Source: Halocaridina rubra
Taxonomy: Eukaryota > Arthropoda > Malacostraca > Decapoda > Atyidae
Assembly: GCA_037179515.1 (NCBI GenBank)
Contig: JAXCGZ010022644.1
Coordinates: forward strand, 31,001-95,000
Length of the DNA stretch: 64,000 nt
Direction of reading: 5' to 3'
Part shown: positions 43,313 to 55,133 of the stretch, in pieces
Layout of the letters: each line of letters opens with the position of its first letter
Numbering within the stretch: the stretch's first letter is position 1
Notes under the pieces: model-generated
Seen by the model: only the letters and a program-made list of their open reading frames with translations
What the model was told of the DNA's origin: nothing
The model's database searches: none
Program-made: the position numbers and the translations under genes

Positions 43313-44129
43313 GTACAGCAATAATTTGTGTTCTGACATTTTGCTGAGAAGGTACTCTTTGTTTTTTACTCAAAATGGTTGGTTATCTAGTTTGAAAAAA
43401 GATGCAAACTAAGAAAGTTCATTAACATGCTTCAAACTTTCGTCTGTTTGATCCTAACCATATTATAAAACTCAAAGAAGATGGTTGCATTATTTAAGCT
43501 GGAAAGTTTGGGGATAATATTTAAATATATAAAAGGCATTTATACTGTTGATTTATTTAAATTTTAAGTTCGTTTATATAGAGATGCCAGTAAGACAACA
43601 ACAACAAAAGAACAACGTTAATCATAAAACAAGAACTAAATCGACTATCCACCAAACAATACTTTTTTTTATTATTATTTCCCTTGGCAGTTGTATTTTA
43701 GTGGGGCAAGTCTGCTGTCTGCAATTCATTAGTTATAAAGTTATTACTGGAAAGATTAGGTTTTTGGGATTATAGGGTCGAGCATATTTATACAGATTAT
43801 GTGTAAGTTGGTAACTTATATAGCTGTGGGACACAAGGAGTATATTTTATGCACCATAAGTATTTGATAATATATATGTTTAATATTAGATAGCTATTTA
43901 AAAGGCTTTTGTTTTAGATTGCCAAATCTTACAAGTATAAGTGTGTAAGTATGTCTATCGAATGAGCAGCAAAAATTTATAGTTGTGAAAATATTAGTAT
44001 TAATGTTTACTGTAAAAGCATTGTATATGTATATTTTACTGTTTTTAGACTCTAAAGTAACTAATGCTCTTGGAATATATATGACATTTGAAAAGAAACT
44101 TATTAACAGTTCAAATAATTTACTTGCAG

Positions 44130-47100
44130 GGTTGGGGAATGATGGGTGGCATGCCCCACATGGGAAGTTGCAATGGCTTTGGCAACATGAATGGCATGAT
44201 GACGAATCCCCAGAATTGTAATCCTCATTACCCTCAGCAACATCAGTCTCCTCAGATGTGTCCACCTTCCTCTCATGCGTGTTGTAATTCCCATCACATG
44301 TACCCTGGAAACATGAATATGAATGCAGTGGGAGGGCCAAATATGGGCCACGTCATGCGACCAAACATGGGTGGGCCAGGAGGATTTGGAGAAATGATAA
44401 GACCCAACATGTGTCGGCCAATGGACCCATCTATGTTTCGTGGTGTTGCACCTCAGCAGCAACAACAGGCTCAGCAACAGCTTCAACAGTCATCATCCCC
44501 ACATCAGCAAGCCTTGCCGCAGCAGCAGTCATCTCAATTTACACAGCAGCAACCTGTCCCAGCTATGATGGCCCCTGGGACACATATGATGCATGGCATG
44601 AGAGGTGTTGGTCCACACTCGTCTAATTTATTGAATAGCAACATGATGTCTCGTATGCCTGGTCCTGGTATGATACCTCCTCGTGTGCTACCTCCAAATG
44701 CTATGGCTGCATCTCAAGGCACTGTTGAAAGGCCTCCAGCACCTCAGCCATTTTGGGAAGAAGGGGAAAAACGTCGTAAAACTGGTGGAAGGGCTAAAAA
44801 GCGATTGAAAGCAAACAATGCTATTGAACGTTCTTCTCCTTGCCCAAACGTAGATGTAAGAAACTTACACAGTGAACATCCACGACCTAGTATGAATGTT
44901 CAAGGAGGGCCTGGTCCTCCATCTGGTCCATCTTTTATGGATGATCCAAGTGGCTATTTAGCACAGCAGACTGCCCTTCTCAATAATACAATGGCTGGAG
45001 GAGGGATGGGTCAGTTTTCCCCACAGGCTCCTGGAGTTTCTCCAAGGCCACCAGCACCACCCCCACCTCCAGCTCAGGCAACTACAGCAGTACCTGCTGG
45101 AACTACTGGAATATCTCAACAACAATTACAACCTCAAAAACAAATGCAGCCTCAGCAGCAGATCTTGCAACAGCAGCAGTCTTCACATTCAGGATTGGGA
45201 GTTGTAGTTAGCAGTCAAGTATCTAGAGCATCTCAGGTGTCATCCTCACCAACAGTTGTCCCTTTGCCTAGTAATGTTCCCTTACCTGCAAGAGTAAGCA
45301 AAGCAGCCACACATACCACTAATACTGTCATGACAACTCCAACTATTCTCCCTACACCAGCTACTCACTCTAATGTCAGTGGGACTTCAGCCACCAGTTT
45401 TTCCTCTCCTGCAGCTAATACTTCAACATCATCATCTGGAAATCATCAACAAATCCCTCTGCAGAAAAGTGCAAAAACTATGAATTCACACTTATCAGAC
45501 AAAAGTTTTAGTCAACAAAATTTCTCAAGACAGAGCCTAAGAAATGAAGAGGCAAACTCTAATCTTGCATCTGTAGCAAAAGTAGAATCCAGTGGTCTTA
45601 TTCATACTACTACTGTCACATACACTTCTTCATCCACATTAACAACAAATACAAAAATGACCAATTCCGTACCATTAATATCACAAGCTGGTTGTTTACA
45701 TCAGAAAGATAAAGTAACTTCGGTTCATTGTAAGACCGAAGAAGAACCAAATGTAAAGGTGAAATATGAATCAAAGTTATTAGTAGATAATTTTAAAACT
45801 TCACCAAGTATCCTAGAAAATAAAGAATCTGTAACTACAGAAACTTGGGGTAGTGTAAAGGAATCCATTAAAACTGAAACATGGTGCAAGGGCATAGCCA
45901 GTCATGGGGGAAATGGTGATAATGACAATAGTAGTCCAGACCAATTTGGTAGTAATGGCAACAGTAACAACAGTGAAGGGGCATTGTCTAACAAACCACT
46001 TACACCAGGTCCACCTGGAATAAGTTCAGATGGTGGAGGTGTCACACAGTCTCCTCTAGAAATGGTACAAAGTATTGTTAGTAGTATTCCTGTGCCATCA
46101 GCTATGAGTCCTATACGTCCAAGTCCTCAACAACCACCTCAACCGCCTATGCCAACACCTGTACAACCGCAGCAGCAAAATACTGTACCCATGTCAGCAT
46201 CCCCAGGCATGTATAATGTACCTATGTCAACCAATGTTACCGTTTACGGAGGATCAAGCTCTAGTGCCATGATTCGAGGGCCAGGTCCTGTTCTTGTAGG
46301 TGGACCACAAGGTCAGTCTGGTGTTTATGTAACAAGTGGGAGTGGATGTAGTGGTCCTGCTAATATGGTTGTTGTATCATCCCCATTCAACAACAAAGGA
46401 GGTGGGGGTGTTACTGTAACGTCAGGTGTGGTAGGCGTGCAAGCTGCCATGCCCCAAGTACAGGTTCAGCAACATATGCAGCCTTTACAACAGCATATCC
46501 AGCCACAGTTGCCACCACAGATTCAGCCTCAGTTACAACCTCAGCTGCAACAGTTTCAACCTGTACAACCAGTAGTACAGCTAGTCAATACTTTTGCCAC
46601 GATGCAAGCACCAGTCATCATACAAAATGGGGGTAACTTAATTCAGTCCTCTACGGGTCTTTTGCATAGCCCTGGGGGTATGATTGCTTGTCCTACATCA
46701 CTTACACAAGGTGCCATTGTGACTGGCCAGCAGCTCGTTCCTACCCCTGCCACATTGACAGTTGATAGTACTCATCATCAACAGCATCAGAATCATGTTG
46801 GTCAGCCCCAGTCATCCCCTCACTTACAAGTAGCACAAGTAGTCACCACGGGTCTTGCAGGAGAGGCAATTGAAGATGCAAGAACAAGTAATACTTCAAC
46901 ACCGCTAGCTGTAGGTTCAACACCAACAACTCCTCATTCCACACCTGGATCAACCCCTGGATCAGACACTCAGTCCAGCGGTGGGTCATCTGGGGGGCGA
47001 AGACGGAAAAGGAGAAGAAATACGTCTACTCCCCAAGGCTCGACACCCACCCAGTCATCTCCTCAGCAACAAGGATTGGTCCCTGCAATTATAATGGGTA

Positions 47101-48159
47101 ATAAAGTTCAACAGCATATGGTCATGAATGGCCCTCATATGACACAAGTTGCACCTTATGGTACTGTGGGAACTGTGGCTACTGCAGGACAAATGGCCCA
47201 GGTTGCTACAGGACCTGGTCAGGTAGGAGGTGGGCAGATGATACAAGCAGCGGCTGCACAGGGAACTGGTGCCATAAATGTAGTGCAAATGGTAGGTAAT
47301 ACCTTACCAAATCTACCAGTTCAAGTTCATAATCCTCCAGCAATTATCGTAGGTTCAGCACCAACTCAGGGAGTAGTTATCAATCAGTTAGCTGATGGGA
47401 CCTTTATATCAACAGATCCAAACACAGGCATGTCATACCCTGTGCAACTCCAACTCTCTGGTGGCCATATAGTAGGGATGACACCAACTGGTAGCACAGC
47501 TGGTGGTATGGTTGGTCCAATTCCTCATGGTGCAGCTGCAGGTGGAATGCCAGCAATGGTAGCCGTACGTCCTCCAGTTACCCATACAACAGCAGTAGTT
47601 AATGGTCCAAAAGTTGTCAATATATCTCCTAACGCGGCATCGGCACACATTACAGGTGCAGGTGTTCATGTCATACCTGTGACTGCCGCTACAGCCGCAT
47701 ATCATGCTCCTGGTACCAATATCAGCCCCGGACAAACTGTTTGTGTCAATCAAGGTACAGTTCCTCCAGTAGTAGTGACTTCAGAATACAATGGAGGACA
47801 ACCAGTAGTAATGGGTAATGGTGGATGTAGTAGTAACACTACAGTAGTACAACATAAAACAACGATAGTTCAACAGAGGACTACTCTTGTGGCAACACAA
47901 AGCAGTGGAGAAACTGGAACACACTCATCTGTATCTACTCAAACACCTGGTGGTTTAGGGGAAAGTGATGTCACTAGCTCTGATTGTGTAGGAGCTGTGA
48001 CCCCAACATCACCATCCCATCAGTCAGCTGAAGTAACAACAACGCGTCATGATGAAGATGCCACTCCCCCATCAGATGTTCATCCACTACTTCCACCACA
48101 TTCTCCTAACAAGACAAAACGAGTTATTCCTGAGGAGCCTCACAGTGCATCTACTTCAG
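44130..48159 (+). CDS. PWWP-domain gene (MBD5/6-like), 4,030-base exon: disordered central region
   Basis: Acceptor TTTACTTGCAG ends at 44129 and donor TTCAG|GTAATG follows 48159. It encodes 1,343 residues plus one base, all open. In order: a Met/Gly/Pro/Asn/His-rich start (GWGMMGGMPHMGS), poly-Gln/Pro stretches, a basic patch (EEGEKRRKTGGRAKKRLKAN), the segment FMDDPSGYLAQQTALLNNTM that looks like a conserved short motif, then long Ser/Thr/Pro/Gln/Val-rich sequence. A second basic cluster (GGRRRKRRRNTSTPQ) is followed by a Gly/Val/Thr-rich region containing NQLADGTFISTDPNTGMSYP. No folded domain is recognised. The composition fits the disordered middle of MBD5/MBD6/six-banded proteins, which act with the BAP1/PR-DUB H2A deubiquitinase (known of the family, not seen here). 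Retaining the next intron would end the protein after GNVSFIFCY. Confidence 0.92.
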
Positions 48160-48267
48160 GTAATGTCAGTTTCATTTTCTGTTATTAATTTATACTTGAT
48201 GTAGTGTCACATGAGCTAGAGTTAGTGTGGAGCCAGTGCCACTTAATATGGTGCCGCTGTGTTCCAG
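48160..48267 (+). other. Short 108-base intron
   Basis: GTAATG donor and GTGTTCCAG acceptor. If retained, the frame stops at 48186-48188. It is the only short intron seen in this gene. Confidence 0.8.
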
Positions 48268-48350
48268 AGGAGGCGGTGTCGTGCAGCCGCGGATTGGTTT
48301 GGGGGCCACATAGGGGCCACCACTACTGGCCTGCTCAGGTGCTTCACCAG
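48268..48350 (+). CDS. PWWP-domain gene, exon: first half of PWWP-like domain
   Basis: The last G of the previous exon plus AG makes Glu. The exon encodes EAVSCSRGLVWGPHRGHHYW followed by PAQVLHQ and ends on a codon boundary at donor CACCAG|GTAAAT. GLVWG...HHYWPAQVL matches the start of PWWP domains (a GDLVWGK-type strand, then the (P/x)WWP signature, here YWPA, then a hydrophobic strand). PWWP domains bind methylated histone tails and DNA in chromatin. The signature deviates (Tyr-Trp-Pro-Ala), a common variant, and His/Arg replace the usual small residues between the strands. Confidence 0.88.
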
Positions 48351-48884
48351 GTAAATAAAATTAAAATATTATATACTTTTGTTATTGGGATACATGTTAT
48401 TTAAAATAAAAAAAATATAAACTGGAATTATAATTTAAAGTTTACATTAAAAAATGTTAAGAAGTAGGCAGAGATGGGAAATTGGAAAAAAATTTACAGT
48501 ATTCAAGGTTTAAATTCTGTTTGATATTTTGGAAGTAACAATTTCAGTTGCAATTAAAATTTTTCTCTTTTTCGTTTTTTTATATCAAGAAAATTTAGAT
48601 TTCAGTCTCAGTTTTTCTGATTTCTTTAATAATTTCTTTACAAATATCTGCTGCTGAAGTCAACATTCTCTTAGCAACTTGTAAATATTTCATATTTTTT
48701 GGAAGATTTTTTTAACTTAAATATTAGGTCTCGGAAAATGTTATACTTTGGCACTTTATCTTTGTTTTCCTTCAGATGTCCCAAGCTTAATATACCCATA
48801 AAATGGAAAACTACTAGTTTATCTGAAAATTTATTTATTAGGTAATCTTGGATAATTTTTATGTCTTAATTTTCTATGTCTTTC

Positions 48885-49985
48885 ATAAGTGTTGGTGAAC
48901 GAAACTGTTCAGCATATCCCTATTATGGAACTGACTCGGAATATGGTCTAAGAAATTCTTTGCATTCTTTCCACCTCTATATGCTGCTTGAAATATTTCA
49001 GATAACTTCTTATTAGTACACCTAAGTCCTTTTCTACAACAGTTGTCTTGAGAGTTTTGCACAAGATTGAATAGTCTGTCTCTGGAGTTACATGGTGAAT
49101 ATGCTTTACCTGGCATTTCTCAAAGTTAAATGGCATTTTCCATGTCTTAGACCATTACACCAGCCTATGTAAGTCTGCTTGGAGTTTTTCAGTCCCTTCA
49201 GTACTGCATCAGCAAATTTTGAGATCAAACTCAATAGATCAATATCTATGTGGTTTACACTGATGATAAACAGGAGTGAAACCCCAGAAGTGACTTAGGG
49301 TGCAGTCACAGGAGGCTTTATTTATGACTACTTGTTGTTTACAAGTCTTTAGCATGATTTCAGTGCAAAGTGTAATTTCACTGTTGATACTCAGTGCACA
49401 CAGCTTTGACAGTAATCTGAGGTGAGTCACTTTATCAAATGCCTTTTGAAAGTCGGTAAAGGATATATATTTCTTTACTTTTGTCGTATTTGCTCAGCAT
49501 TTATGTAAAAATTCAAGCAAGTTAGTCATGCATAATCTGCGTTGTCTGAAGCCATGCTGTGAGTCTAAAATTAGGTTTTGACTTTTTTTATGTAAAACAG
49601 TCCTTTCTACTATTATTCCTTTTAACATCTGTCTTACAATGGAGGTCAGGCTAATTGAACGGTAATTCTGAGAACATTTTCGGTCCCTTTCTTAAAAATT
49701 GGGGTGACATTAGCTAATTCCCAGTCTTCAGGCACTTCTATTTCCAGTGATTTAGTGAAGACATCCACAAGTAAGGGAGCAACCTGGTCCCGTACTTCTG
49801 GTAAGACTCTGGGAAGGAATCTATCCGGCCAGCAGACTTGTATATGTTTAGCCTCTCAATTCTTATTGCTACTTCTTCTAGTGTAAATCTGATGGTATCA
49901 AAACCCTCTCCTTCATGGACCATGGTTGGGCTTGCCATATCTAAACTGGAGGCTTGTATTACCCTTGCTGGGTCCTTCCTGGGGG
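48885..49985 (-). pseudogene. CR1-like LINE reverse transcriptase remnant
   Basis: Minus-strand pieces in several frames follow RT order from high to low coordinates: FTLEEVAIRIERLNIYKSAG (about 49890-49840), VPEDWELANVTPIFKKG (about 49735-49685), a trace of the QHGF region (about 49555-49530), FQKAF and THLRLLSKLCA (49460-49400), CDCTLSHFWGFTP in place of the GVPQGSVLGP box (about 49310-49270), and FEKCQVKH with DLGVLI (about 49130-49000). Stops and frameshifts are frequent. The palm Asp-Asp box is not intact. It is inactive and old. Confidence 0.75.
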
Positions 49986-51896
49986 TACAATACCGCCTTT
50001 AAATGGTTTCCTACAAGTTACATGGCTGAAAAAGTCCTTAGGACTCTCTTTGCATCATGATACTAGAATCTCATTTGGTAAATATGAGGGCAATATGAGC
50101 CTGGTAATTTGGAAATATCATGGGTTAAGACTCCGCTCCTGTTCCAAAGATAATATAGATATTAAAACTTCGTCCATAAAATTGGAAATACAGATCAGTA
50201 TTTTATATTGCTTTGACTTCATATGCAGTTTTTTATATAATTTCACTTTAAGTATTCATATTTATTATTCAAGTTTTTTTCCGATATCAAACCAACCAAA
50301 AGAATTTTTATTTCTATTTAAGTCAGTCCATTTTCCCATCCCTGGTTTTTAAGTACAGTATATATCTTCCTAAAACCTCAAACCATACATAAATAATTGC
50401 TGATAGTTGGTGCTTCCATAGTGATATATCCACTTCTTATATAAATTCAATACATATATTAATAGTGAATTCCATCTTAGCTATTCAAATTTTTTTAAGG
50501 CATTTGTAAGTTATGGATCAGTACTCTGATAGTGTTCATTTATGTGTGTCTGAGTAGGATAATTATTACTTTCCCACAACTCTTTCTATATCATTTACAT
50601 TTCTCATCTTTCTGAATGTGAATAACTCTTGTATAGTGCATCACGCATACCTTACATCCACCTTCATGGTCTACCACTGCTTTGAATATTTGATGAAACT
50701 CAAATATATCCCTTATAAGCCCTGACTCCCCTCTGGCTTTATGCTTACTCCCAAATATCTGAAAGTATTATGCTCCCCAAGTACCAGACTGCTTACTCCT
50801 TGCTTCAGGTTAGTCACGCATCTAGCTCAGCTGGTGCTCATCACCTTGCTCTCTTCTCCATTTTATCCATAGTTTCCTCTCCTCATACCTTCCCAGGCTC
50901 CTACACCAGCCTTTGCAGCTTTGCCTCTGAATAAGCTACTGTTGCAGTGTTATCAGAGTTAAATTTTTATAAGTTTAGCCTTTTTTTCATTTGTATGTAA
51001 AAATACTTTGTATCTTTTGCCAGTTGACCATAATTTTAAGACCTAGTAAGAATTTAGGCTGTCTTTATGTAAATATATTTTACCTTAGCCTTCAAATATA
51101 ATTTTCATCATATGGTTCTTTTACGAATATACAAATAATCAAAACTTTACAATAGGATGGTGATGCTAACTCTCATATAAAATAAGTAGATTGTTTTAGT
51201 ACAAGTATTCACGCATTCATGACTTTTGTAATAATTTCAGGGTCTTCATGTAGTGTACAATTATTTATTTTGGCAATATATAACTTAAAGTTTAAATCTT
51301 TTTAGAGCCTTACTATTATCCTGAAGTCTAATAAATAGATGACTTAAGGGAATAGCTTAACATTAAACAAGTATCATATTAACATCTTACAATGAGATTA
51401 CACAGTTTTACTAGCTTTGTGGTTCTTAACAAAATGAGGTGTATTTTTTCTAGATTTTCAAAAGATGCACACTCACTGTGACAGATTTAAGAGTTTTGTT
51501 TTTCATTTGACTGTATAGTTTATTTTAAGTTTCTCTGTTTAGCTGAAGTTTACATCACAGATTTTTTAAGAACATGAAATGACAATATCTTATCTATTTC
51601 CTCATTATATGAAGATTCTTGTTGGCTTTAATCGTTTTTATTTTTCTCCTTGTTTTATAACTGTTTAGTTCATACAGTTTTTTTTTTTTTCAAATAAGTC
51701 TGGGAATATCTTAATTATAAGGCATCTTGCATTTACACTCAACTCTCAATTTAACAGACGTCGCATTTAATGGACGAAATCTGGAGCTTTAGATTTAGTA
51801 TTTTTCAATTGTGGAGCCATTGGACAAAATCCACTGCTTAGAGAGAGAGAGATATATGAAAAGCACTTTGGGATACCATCAACTCATTGTATTGTG

Positions 51897-51907
51897 ATAA
51901 TAATACC

Positions 51908-51958
<51 letters not shown>
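51897..51958. repeat. (TAA)n microsatellite
   Basis: About 55 bases of TAA repeat passing into a short TTA run. It is the only sizeable microsatellite between 40 and 62.6 kb. Confidence 0.95.
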
Positions 51959-51959
<1 letters not shown>

Positions 51960-51974
51960 AAAATAATTATAATG

Positions 51975-52602
51975 CAGACAATCCCCAACTTACAAACGAG
52001 TTAGGTTCCAGAAGTCCGTTCTCAAGTAGAATTGTTTATAAGTTGTGTTTAGGTAAAAACAAGTACTGTACAGTACGTACATGCGCAGTACTGTACAGTA
52101 CGTACATATACAGTACTGTACAGTACTTAGGCTAAAGACACTTAACTACTACATAATACATAAAGTATACAATATCAATAAATTTTAATGCAGCAATAAT
52201 AATGTAATAATGGAGAACAGAAACGAGGTAATTAGAGGTACCTGAAAAGTTAGAGAAATATCAGATAAGATACAAGAAAGTAGACTAAGATGGTATGGTC
52301 ATGTGTCGTTAGGAGGGATGAACAGTATGTTGGGAGGAGGGTGATGGAAATGGATATACAGGGTAGGAGAAGGAGGGGGAGACCAAAGCGTAGGTGGATG
52401 GATTGCATCAATGATGACCTGAGGTCTGAAGGTTTGTTGAGTGATGAGGTATGGGCCAGAAACATCGACCCCACATAAAAGTGGGAAAAGATGTAGACGA
52501 AGAAGAAGAAGTACAGTAATACATAAAATAATACATGAGTAGGTTTTTATTCGTATCTGTGAATGTTCGTAACTCGGTTGTTTGTCAGTAGGAGAGCATT
52601 TG
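51975..52602. mobile_element. Non-autonomous pogo/Tigger-like element interrupted by an RTE 3' fragment
   Basis: The left end CAGACAATCCCCAACTTACA and right end (reverse complement CAAATGCTCTCCTACTGACA) match the ends of 41180-42069. Next to the right end both elements share CGAGTTACGAACATTCACAG (here as reverse complement). TA follows the right end at 52603-52604. Near the left, three imperfect copies of AGTACTGTACAGTACGTACA lie at about 52062-52128. An RTE fragment is inserted at 52215-52512. Confidence 0.75.
52215..52512 (+). repeat. RTE-like LINE 3' end, family D, copy 2
   Basis: Translated pieces include ISDKIQESRLRWYGHV (one base is missing after GTCATGT), RRDEQYVGRRVMEMDIQGRR, GRPKRRWMDCINDDLRSEG and NIDPT with a stop at 52477-52479. 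The end is GATGTAGACGAAGAAGAAGAAG, a (GAA)n tail. It shares its start, GAGGTAATTAGAGGTACCT, with the copy at 57432-59390. Confidence 0.85.
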
Positions 52603-52685
52603 TACAATGTCCTTGACTTACAATGTTTCATGGTTACTTTGCATCTCCCATAAATTAAATCCTTTTTTCTACCTACAACATTTGT

Positions 52686-53140
52686 GTCATAAATATGAAC
52701 TTAGCGCACGGAATAGTTTCGTTGAGCGTGATGGAAGAATATGTCGTCACTCAGCATTGTTGTGTATGTATATATCCAGTTAATGCTTTTATTTATTTAT
52801 TTGTTTATGTATTTGCTTATGTGAAGGACCGAGTTTGAATTTATTTACAAAATTACCAATTAGATAGTCGTAAATACGAACTTAGCACGAGGAATAGTTT
52901 GGCGAGTGTGGAGGAAGAATGGGTTGTCACGCGGCATTACTGTGTATGTATATATCAAGTTAATGTTTTTATTTATTTCTTTGTTTATGTATCTGCTTAT
53001 GTGAAGCACCTACTTTAAATTTATTTACAAAATTACCAAATACATGTACATAGTCGTAAATATGAACTTCAGGCTTGGAACAGTTTGTTGAGCGTGGTGG
53101 AAGAATATGTCGTTGCATGACATTAGACTGAGGAAGATGA
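52686..53140. repeat. Tandem repeat of 181-186 bases, about 2.5 copies
   Basis: GTCATAAATATGAACTTAGC at 52686, GTCGTAAATACGAACTTAGC at 52867 and GTCGTAAATATGAACTTCAG at 53053 start three copies, the last one partial. Each full copy also carries a GTGTATGTATATATC word, a TTTATTTATT word and TTTACAAAATTACCAA. Confidence 0.85.
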
Positions 53141-53170
53141 TGTACAAGCGGGAAGCTTGTACATCATCTT
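53134..53170. repeat. Perfect 16-base hairpin upstream of the Tigger ORF
   Basis: AAGATGATGTACAAGC (53134-53149) and GCTTGTACATCATCTT (53155-53170) are exact reverse complements with a 5-base loop, GGGAA. It lies about 65 bases before the transposase start. Confidence 0.9.
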
Positions 53171-53236
53171 GTTATAGTGTTTATTCACTATTCGGCTTGT
53201 TGTTTCGGTTGCTTTTGAGATAATTTTTGCCCTGTA

Positions 53237-54590
53237 TTATGCCTCCCAAGCATATAGGAGATTCTTCTGATAGCAGTGCTTTGCAGAAAAGAAAAGCTAT
53301 CACCATGGAAGTGAAATTAGATATAGTGGTTTACTCAGAAGATAGACAAACAGCTACCAGCTTTTTCTGATTACTGGGGTTAAGTCGTTCGACCGTGATG
53401 TCGATTATCAAGAATAAAGATCGCATATGTGAACATGTGAAAATTTCTGCTCCTATGAAGTCCACTGTGATTACTAAGCAGCGTTGTGGCCTAATGATTG
53501 AAATGGCAAGGTTATTAGTGCTTTGGCTGGATGAGCAGCATCAATGGCGTATCCCAGTGAACCATATGTTGATTCTGAAGAAGGCTTTATGGCTGTAAAA
53601 ATGGAAGAGGGGGAAGGGAGTGAAAGTGAAGAGCTTGTGACCAGGAGGGGTTGGTTTATGTGATTTAAAGCTCATGTTAATTTGCATAATCTTAAGGTGC
53701 AAGGTGAAGCTACTAGTGTTGATGAGAAAGCAGCAAGTGATATTCTTAGTGTATTGACTGAGATAATTAGGAAGGGGGTTACTGTGCAGAACAAATGTTT
53801 AATGTGGATGAGTTCGGCTTGTTCTGGAAGCATATGCGTAGTCGTACGTACATCGTTAAGGAAGAAAAGACAGCACCAGGCCATAAAGTCAGCTAGTAGA
53901 GACTGACTTTGCTTTTGGGGGCTAATCTTGCTGACGACTTCAAGCTGAAGCCCTTGTTGGTTTACTTGGCAAAAAACCCAAGGGCTCTCAAGGGTATTTG
54001 GAAGGGTCAACTGTCTGTCATCGGGAAGTCAAACAGGTAGGCTTGGGTAACCTCTCAGATTTTCGGGGACTGGTTCAGCAACCATTTTGTGCCAATGGAT
54101 CATGGTGTCATTGCCTCTTTCAAGGCCTACTACCTCTGAAGAACAATCGTTATGGCTCTCAGGGCAACTGAAAATAACAAGAACTTGACTCAAGGAATTT
54201 TGGAAGTCTTACAACATTTTTCAAGCTGTCAAGAACTGCTGATTCTTGGGAGGAAGTTCAGTAGATGAACTTGAATGCGGTATGGAAGAAACTGTGCCCT
54301 CAGTTTGTGAATGACTTCCAGGGCTTTTAAGAGATAATTGAGGCTTGCACCAAGAACGTTGTTGCCTTGAGTAAGGAGCTTAAGTTAAAGGTGGGAGCTG
54401 ATGATGTCACAGAGCTTCTGAAATCTCATTGAGAGGAGTTATCTGAGGACCTCATTCATCTGGAGAAGCAGATGATTGAGGAAGAATATATGCCAACCCC
54501 AGAGCCCAAGATTTTTACAAGTTCTCCTGTCTCTCCACACTTACCTGCCCCAGTCTTTCCAGCTTCCTCCCAATAAGCATGTCTCTCCCT
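53237..54590 (+). pseudogene. Tigger-type (TIGD1-like) transposase pseudogene
   Basis: It begins with MPPKHIGDSSDSSALQKRKA and ITMEVKLDIV, the usual N-terminus of Tigger/CENP-B-like transposases (helix-turn-helix DNA binding). LGLSRSTVMSIIKNKDRI follows. A stop lies at about 53368 (TTTTCTGATTA). Further on, FNVDEFGLFWKHMRSRTYIV (about 53799-53860) carries the first Asp of the DDE catalytic triad, and NLADDFKLKPLLVYLAKNPR (about 53923-53985) matches the DDE core. Stops and frameshifts break both regions. The family cuts and pastes DNA at TA sites; this copy cannot. Confidence 0.85.
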
Positions 54591-55133
54591 CCCTTGTAAC
54601 ACCCCTTCCAGTGTGCAAGCCAACCACAGGAGTAAAGGGACGGAATATACAGTGTATATAAGGAATTGTTCTCTTTTTTTTTTTTAGTTCAGTTATGTTT
54701 TCATATGTCATAGAAATGTTGTTTTTGTCGTATATTATGAACTTTACTACTGCATTAGCATAGGTGGGTGACGTGGGTGTTTATTTAGGCGAGTTCCAAC
54801 TTAAGTGGAAAATTGGGTTTCGACACGTCTTGTGGAATGGAACTGTGATGTAGGTCGAGGACCCTATGTATATATAAGAACATATTAAACAATTTTTGGG
54901 GGGTATACTTAAGGATGACTGAATATCTCTCTCTCTCTCTCTCTCTCACACACTCATAAAAATAAAAATGTAGAATATTGTATTTACAATGTACAGATAT
55001 TTTACACTTGCATTGTATATAGAGCTTGATTAAAACTCCTTTTCCTTTATTATATAATTGTTTCTACAACAAACAGTTGGATTTAGCAGACAGAGGCCCT
55101 CCCATCTGTCTAATAAATCGAGGGTTGAATGTA

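Larger units (their letters stand above)
52605..54868 (+). mobile_element. Tigger (pogo) DNA transposon with dead transposase
   Basis: The left end CAATGTCCTTGACTTACAAT and right end (reverse complement CATAGGGTCCTCGACCTACA) form imperfect terminal inverted repeats flanked by TA (52603-52604; 54869-54870). The element abuts the small element at 51975-52602 and shares its TA. Inside are a 181-186-base tandem repeat, a perfect hairpin and a decayed transposase gene. Confidence 0.8.
51736..55131. mobile_element. Outer pogo/Tigger-like element carrying nested insertions
   Basis: The left end CACTCAACTCTCAATTTAACAGAC and right end (reverse complement CATTCAACCCTCGATTTATTAGAC) match at 19 of 24 positions and each is flanked by TA (51734-51735; 55132-55133). 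Both use the TTTA(A/T)nAGAC-type end seen in some Tigger families. The space between is mostly filled by the two inner elements, so the original element was small and probably non-autonomous. Confidence 0.65.
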
